This document shows, piece by piece, positions 59,291 through 64,000 of a DNA stretch of 64,000 bases. The notes beneath the pieces were generated by a model. The model saw only the letters and a program-made list of their open reading frames with translations, made no database searches and was not told where the DNA came from. Position 1 is the stretch's first letter, and every line of letters starts with the position of its first letter. The position numbers and the translations under genes were made by a program. The stretch is from Alisma plantago-aquatica (taxonomy: Eukaryota > Streptophyta > Magnoliopsida > Alismatales > Alismataceae): NCBI GenBank assembly GCA_963693085.1, contig OY856412.1:1131506244-1131570243 (forward strand). The letters are read 5' to 3'.

Positions 59291-60496
59291 TGTTGGGTTT
59301 TTTGAAGGCAACAAGCACAACGGAAGCAATGAAATTTCTCCACATACCCTACTCGAGGATCTCGTCGACAATAGCGTATTCAAAAAGAGGGGACTGCGAT
59401 ATACCTCGTCACAGAGTATGCCTATGATGTCCCTTGGCTCGATGATGTGTGTCTCTCCTAGCGTGCACATACGGTCCTCATTTGTCCTCTGAATGTAGGC
59501 ACAACAATGTTTGTGTCTCTACTTCATCGACGAAGATGGACTAGAACTCCACATCACGCTTCCTTAAGCCGGTAGGAAGGATCAGTCTTTTGTTTGACGA
59601 CGTGCTAGCTTCATTTTCTCTCCTTCTCTCTCGCTTGGGGATGATGATGACTAGGGTTTACGTATAAGAGCGTAACCTCAGTGTGATCTTATTGGTGTTA
59701 CCCAAAAGTCGTCCGTCATGCCCCTATTAATAGCAGAGAAACGAAGTAGGGTTTCCCAAAACCCTTATGAAAACAAAAAGGTTGTGGGTTCATTAAAATG
59801 AGACGCTCTTGGACAACCAAAAGAATATTCTGAAATCACTTAATTAACCGATTGATTACATTAATTGATTAACTAATTTCCATCATCCATATCTAGTTAA
59901 TCTCTCTGGATCAGCCAACCGACTTAACAATGGAATCTAATTAATTGGCTTAAACACTTTAACTAGTTAACTCAGATTATATTCCAATAGATTACCTAAA
60001 TGTTTTAGTAATCAATTTGATTCATTATATTTCCAATCACGTCCATAATTATACTCATATTCTAATCACATCATATGTGTGTGACCCGGTAGGCTCCACA
60101 TTATATTGGCAATGATATTCATAATCATATAATGATTTCACAAGCAATGATTGGTATCTAGTAAGACTTCATTGTTACCCAAATAATTAGATAAATTGGA
60201 GAACAACTTAACCTATCATGTGTGACTAGTGTTACAATGATTGTATAGTTCATTTATCTCTAATATCCAGATTGAACTTGAGGCATGGAATCGTCATCCC
60301 CTTCAACATTCAATCCATGTTCCTTGAACTATAGTAGATAGTATGATATGTGTATAAGCTCAATATCACATATTGACTCACATCAGCATGGCCATGCATT
60401 TCTCAGTCTTGCTTAATAAGTGGTCAGGATATCAAACTCTTGGAGGAGGGAAAAATCTCATCTACATCACTCACAATCATCCTCATGTGTCACAAT
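59291..60496 (-). mobile_element. Copia LTR, left segment, inserted in the chromovirus
   Basis: It begins TGTTGGGTTTTTTGAAGG, with the CAACGGAAGC block, and matches 40953-42130 throughout. The minus strand has CTATTAATAGGGG at the TATA position (about 59730-59742). It splits RT of the chromovirus. A hAT element interrupts it at 60496/60497. No primer site is present at its left end, so it is not the 5' LTR of a complete element here. Confidence 0.8.
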
Positions 60497-62103
60497 TACG
60501 GATGGCAAATGGGTGGGTATGAGCAACCCATACCCATACCCATGATGTCCATATAAATTTTGACCCAACCCATACCCACCCCATTTGAAGAAAAAATAAA
60601 ACCATGCATACCCATACCCACCCCATTAGGAAATGGGGACTCATTAGAACCCATCTTAACCAACTCCATGCGTTAGCCACACAATACAAAATTATTTTCA
60701 GAACTTATGAAAGATGTGTTTTCTTATTATTCGTTTCAACACAATTTGCACCAAAACCCCTACATATATTATATTATATAATTAATGTTGAGACCATTAC
60801 TCACTTTGAATGTGATATACATTCGGAAAGAACTGCATTTGTTATATCTTGTAGGTGTAACTTTTACTTACGGCATTTCTAGGATAGATATTGAATGCAA
60901 TATATGCATTTTATAAGAGAAATATAGTATATCATCTATTGACTAAGACATGAACCGATTACTTTACGGGTGTAGTCTATTATTAATATTTACAAAATAG
61001 CACAAAAGCCAGGAAATGAGATTCCTTAACTTCAGTTTTATTATGTTTCAAGCATTCCAACGAACAATTCACGTGCGCAAATTGAATCACACTGTTGCTA
61101 CACATCAATGGACATGGACAATTTGTCCTACTGAAAAGAAGTAGAAGATGGATAGATCAATGAAATCCCAGGCAGAAAGCATCAGTCTCATGTGAGTTTA
61201 ATCGGAATAGCACCACCACCAACTTCGTGGAGAGGAGGTTGGCCGCAGCTACAACTGCTGCTACTGCTATGGAGGTGAGCCTGCTTGTGGAGGTTGTTGG
61301 TACAGTAGGTGTTTTATCTTTGGGACGCGAGCCATATGTGAATCCAGATGTAGCATCACACAGGGAGGAACCAGTATGGCTGCCATCTCAGTCGGACTCG
61401 CCATTCGTCGACTGCTTGCTCGAAGCAGTCAAAGTCATGGCCACGATCCTGGGAGATTACCGCAATGACATGCATGAAAGGCACTTCTCCGTGCTCACAA
61501 GGAGGGTCAAGCTACTTGCCTTGCTCATCGAGAAGCTCTACGACGACGCCGAGGGCTGCAGGTAGCAGCAGCAGCACCAGGGGAAACGGCGGTCGGCTGG
61601 GGCGGAAGCGACTCTCATGGATTTCGGCGATGTGGTCAGTGACGGTAGGGACCTTCTGCTGCTAGGGACCCAGGAGAGAAAGACCTAGCCGGTGAGATTG
61701 TGTATTGCGAATTCCACATCGACAGAGCCTCCTCCGCAGTAGGCGTCCATGACGGAGTCAACCACATGGAAACTGGTATGGTGCGGCATGGAGACGACGA
61801 TAGGCAGTAGAGATGCCAGTCGGATAGGAAGGAAAGAGTCAGACCGTCGATGTGGGAGTCGAGAGCGAGGAGGTGCGACGGGAGATTGGGGCTGGGGGTG
61901 GGACGGTGACTGTAGGGACTAGGATTAGATATTTGTGGGTATTAATGGGTCTTACTGGGCTTCCCGTTGAAAACTGAAGTCCACATTACTGTCCCCATTA
62001 AAACCCAATAAGTAATTAAGACCCATCATGCGCCATTATATTTGGGTCAGTTTATATTGGGTTCGTGTGACCCATTGAGTTATGGGGATTTCTGCCATCT
62101 CTA
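60497..62103. mobile_element. hAT element carrying an exon-like fragment
   Basis: Ends TACGGATGGCAAAT and (inverted) TAGAGATGGCAGAAAT, with a perfect 8-bp duplication GTCACAAT at 60489-60496 and 62104-62111. 1607 bp, no transposase. Subterminal regions are full of ACCCAT/ATGGGT repeats on both sides (60525-60655; 61930-62090), as in many hAT elements. The middle (61190-61920) is GC-rich, unlike its surroundings, and contains the open frame described separately. Confidence 0.9.
61227..61565 (+). CDS. Captured exon-like ORF, possibly U-box protein N-terminus
   Basis: 112 codons, GC-rich at third positions, inside the hAT element. The N-terminal part is Ala-rich and then acidic. The second half reads DSPFVDCLLEAVKVMATILG, then DYRNDMHERHFSVLTRRVKL and LALLIEKLYDD. 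The pattern ...DYR......C/F..L.RR.KLL...(F/I)E.L.(D/E) resembles the helical UND region at the start of plant U-box E3 ubiquitin ligases (PUB12/13/14 type). The frame stops at TAG within CTGCAG|GTAGCA, which could equally be an exon end with its splice donor. The match is by eye and limited to about 50 residues. The piece may be transcribed from a neighbouring promoter, but nothing shows that it is functional. Confidence 0.45.
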   Translation: MERRLAAATTAATAMEVSLLVEVVGTVGVLSLGREPYVNPDVASHREEPVWLPSQSDSPFVDCLLEAVKVMATILGDYRNDMHERHFSVLTRRVKLLALLIEKLYDDAEGCR

Positions 62104-62430
62104 GTCACAATGTACCCAAACACCACCTTTATGGCAACCCTTATTCAGGATCACTGTGGATGATGTCAAAGCACACTGAATGACATGTGATGAGTGTAGT
62201 GACCTCATGTCTAAGAAACACAATCACCACCATCACTATGAGAGATGACTCTGACTACCTATCATGGTTCCATGTGTCACTCTCAAGGTGGGTCTGTCTG
62301 ATACACTATTCTCTAACAAGTATCTATGTGCTTGGTTTGATATTACATATCATGACTAATGAGATTCTATCATTAACCAACACACACTCTAGTCTTATGC
62401 ATTATTGTTGTCTATTAACCTTCCACAATA
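62104..62430 (-). mobile_element. Copia LTR, right segment, truncated
   Basis: Continues the LTR after the hAT element (first eight bases are the duplication). It aligns with 42150-42490 and 26960-27300, then stops matching at TTCCACAATA; the last 250 bases of the LTR (outer end) are missing. Confidence 0.75.
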
Positions 62431-64000
62431 CCTATAAGAAGTAGGACCCAGTAGGGGACCCACTCCCTACTAAAAATTTGAAGAATGGAACCTCCAGTCC
62501 AAACACAACCATAAGATATCTTGTAGTAGGTGTAAAATTTTCAAATCTTATTAATGGTATTCAAAACAACCAAAGTGTAGAAGCGGAATAAAAACATTGA
62601 CTATATTCAATTTCTCATAAGGTTATAAAAGAACATCTTATACTTACATGTAAAGGTACATCATAAGGATCCATGTAGAGGGAAATCTAAACCACATCAA
62701 GATTGTCTCCAAGCTTTAACGTCTTAAGCTAAGTCCATATCTTTATGCCATATCCTCCATATCCTTAACCTAGGGTTGGAAGCATACCCCTACAGGAAGA
62801 GAAAAATAGAAGACATCAACAAAGGTTGGTATGTTCATACTAAATAGAAAATTGAAAAACATATAGAATAAAGGACAACAAATTATGAAAGTTTCCCATA
62901 GAAAAGAAAAGTATCATCCAAGTGGATATTAAGATAAAAGAATCACAATAAAGAAGATACTTTCCATTAACACAAATAAAAGATTGTGTCTTATATACAT
63001 CCACTACCATGGTGGGAAATGAAGCACAATAACAGAAAGTAGGGCACACACCCCACAATCATCAACAATATCTTGCATGCATGTGAGATAAGCATATCCC
63101 TAGAATAATATAAAGACAAAGGCGGTCAAGGCTTCACATCCTTGAAACTTGATAGAGAATGACGCACTACCAAACTCCCAATATATGAAGTTGAGCCAAG
63201 GCTTCACATCCTTAAAACTTGAGTATGGGGAACCACCACCTCTATCCCAAAAATAGGGGTACACACCCAAAAACCAACACAATTACACTACTCTAGTGCT
63301 ACTGAATCACATAGCATGTAAATTGTAAAGGCAAGTAAAAAGGTATAGTCAGATTATACAATGTTGCCATCACACAATGGACAACACATACATCCACATG
63401 TAAGTGGGAACAAGATATCACATAACCACAAATAAATATCCACATCATAGTGGCACATATCATCAAAAGTCCAACACGCACCAAGGCACAAGATAAGAGT
63501 CAAGAGAATATCCAAGATTACTACAAACAAGATAGTTCACAAGAACCATGATATCAAAAGATAAGAGCAATGTGTATATGATATTGTCCATAGGACCAAG
63601 AGAAAGAATAATATAGGTGAATTGCTCAACATAGAATAATAGAGGATACAACATAGCTTAAACTAGGGTCCTAGAAACTCTCTTCACCAAACGAATTGTT
63701 TCCAAGATCAACCTTGCCTAAACACAAATTGTTCACATGTATTAGGGTTTGAGATTCATATATATATATATGTCATGAAACCCTAATTATAAACCTTTCT
63801 AAAAAACATCAGAATTTGGAATCCAAACCTAGACCAATCGACTTATTAGGTTTTTATGATTAAGAAAATATATTTATTTACTAAATTTAGAGTTTATATG
63901 AATTAGTTACCAATTTTAAAACTTTTATATTGATTAATTAGATCCTTGAAAATCCATTGTTGAAAATATGGAAATTAGGATTTAAATATATTTTTATTAG
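62431..64000. other. Unassigned, LTR-like sequence
   Basis: No gene or pol domain. TGTAAAATTTTC at about 62531 followed by GTAGAAGCGGAATAAAAAC resembles the inner end of a minus-strand copia LTR, and ATATATATATATATGAATC on the minus strand near 63750-63770, followed by AAACCCTAAT, could be its promoter. No primer site, partner LTR or terminus confirms this within the window. Confidence 0.35.
63125..63222. repeat. Direct repeat, 26 bp, 70 bp apart
   Basis: CAAGGCTTCACATCCTT(G/A)A followed by AACTTGA occurs at about 63127 and 63197, with one mismatch. Confidence 0.85.

Overview
This window is a block of nested and degraded transposable elements from a plant nuclear genome, almost certainly an angiosperm. 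I see no intact host gene, tRNA, rRNA or CRISPR. The plant assignment rests on the mix of families: Athila-type Ty3/gypsy elements primed by tRNA-Asp, Tekay/Del-type chromoviruses with a chromodomain after integrase, Ty1/copia elements, hAT elements with 8-bp target duplications, and LINE tails. All coding regions are broken by stops and frameshifts, many of them consistent with CpG decay (for example Arg CGA to TGA), so the insertions are old. The species cannot be told from this sequence. The only GC3-rich coding fragment, an exon inside a hAT element, would suit a monocot donor, but that is weak evidence.

Layout, left half (1-36880): one Russian-doll stack. The outermost layer is Athila copy B (27554-36880; its 5' half lies left of the window). 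It appears to be interrupted by a minus-strand copia element whose gag start (1-285), leader, primer site and 5' LTR occupy 1-2982 and 26580-27553. That LTR is split by Athila copy A (2983-26579, target duplication CATAT). Copy A carries a solo LTR (4316-5680) in its own 5' LTR and a Tekay-like gypsy (11136-21919, target duplication GAAAG) in its env-like ORF. Copy A keeps gag, protease and the env-like ORF but has lost RT, RNase H and integrase. Copy B keeps a well-preserved integrase and the env-like ORF, and its 3' LTR holds a LINE-like insertion (34990-36589).

Right half (36881-64000): a gene-less stretch with an RTE-type LINE tail; a solo copia LTR (40953-42736); an almost full-length plus-strand copia with 189-bp LTRs (43931-49066); a Tekay-type LTR (49309-53119) split by a hAT element (50066-51205); a minus-strand Tekay-type chromovirus with 3' LTR, chromodomain, integrase, RNase H and RT (53899-59290); another copia LTR (59291-62430) split by a second hAT element (60497-62103) that carries a U-box-protein-like exon; and an unassigned tail with LTR-like features.

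The least explained signal is regulatory. The Athila LTRs carry about ten or more degenerate copies of a CACGRYCGTG palindrome just upstream of their TATA boxes, and a second cluster upstream of the env-like ORF. The unrelated copia LTR has, in the same position relative to its own TATA box, an array built on a similar ACGGTCGT core plus a perfect 36-bp palindrome.
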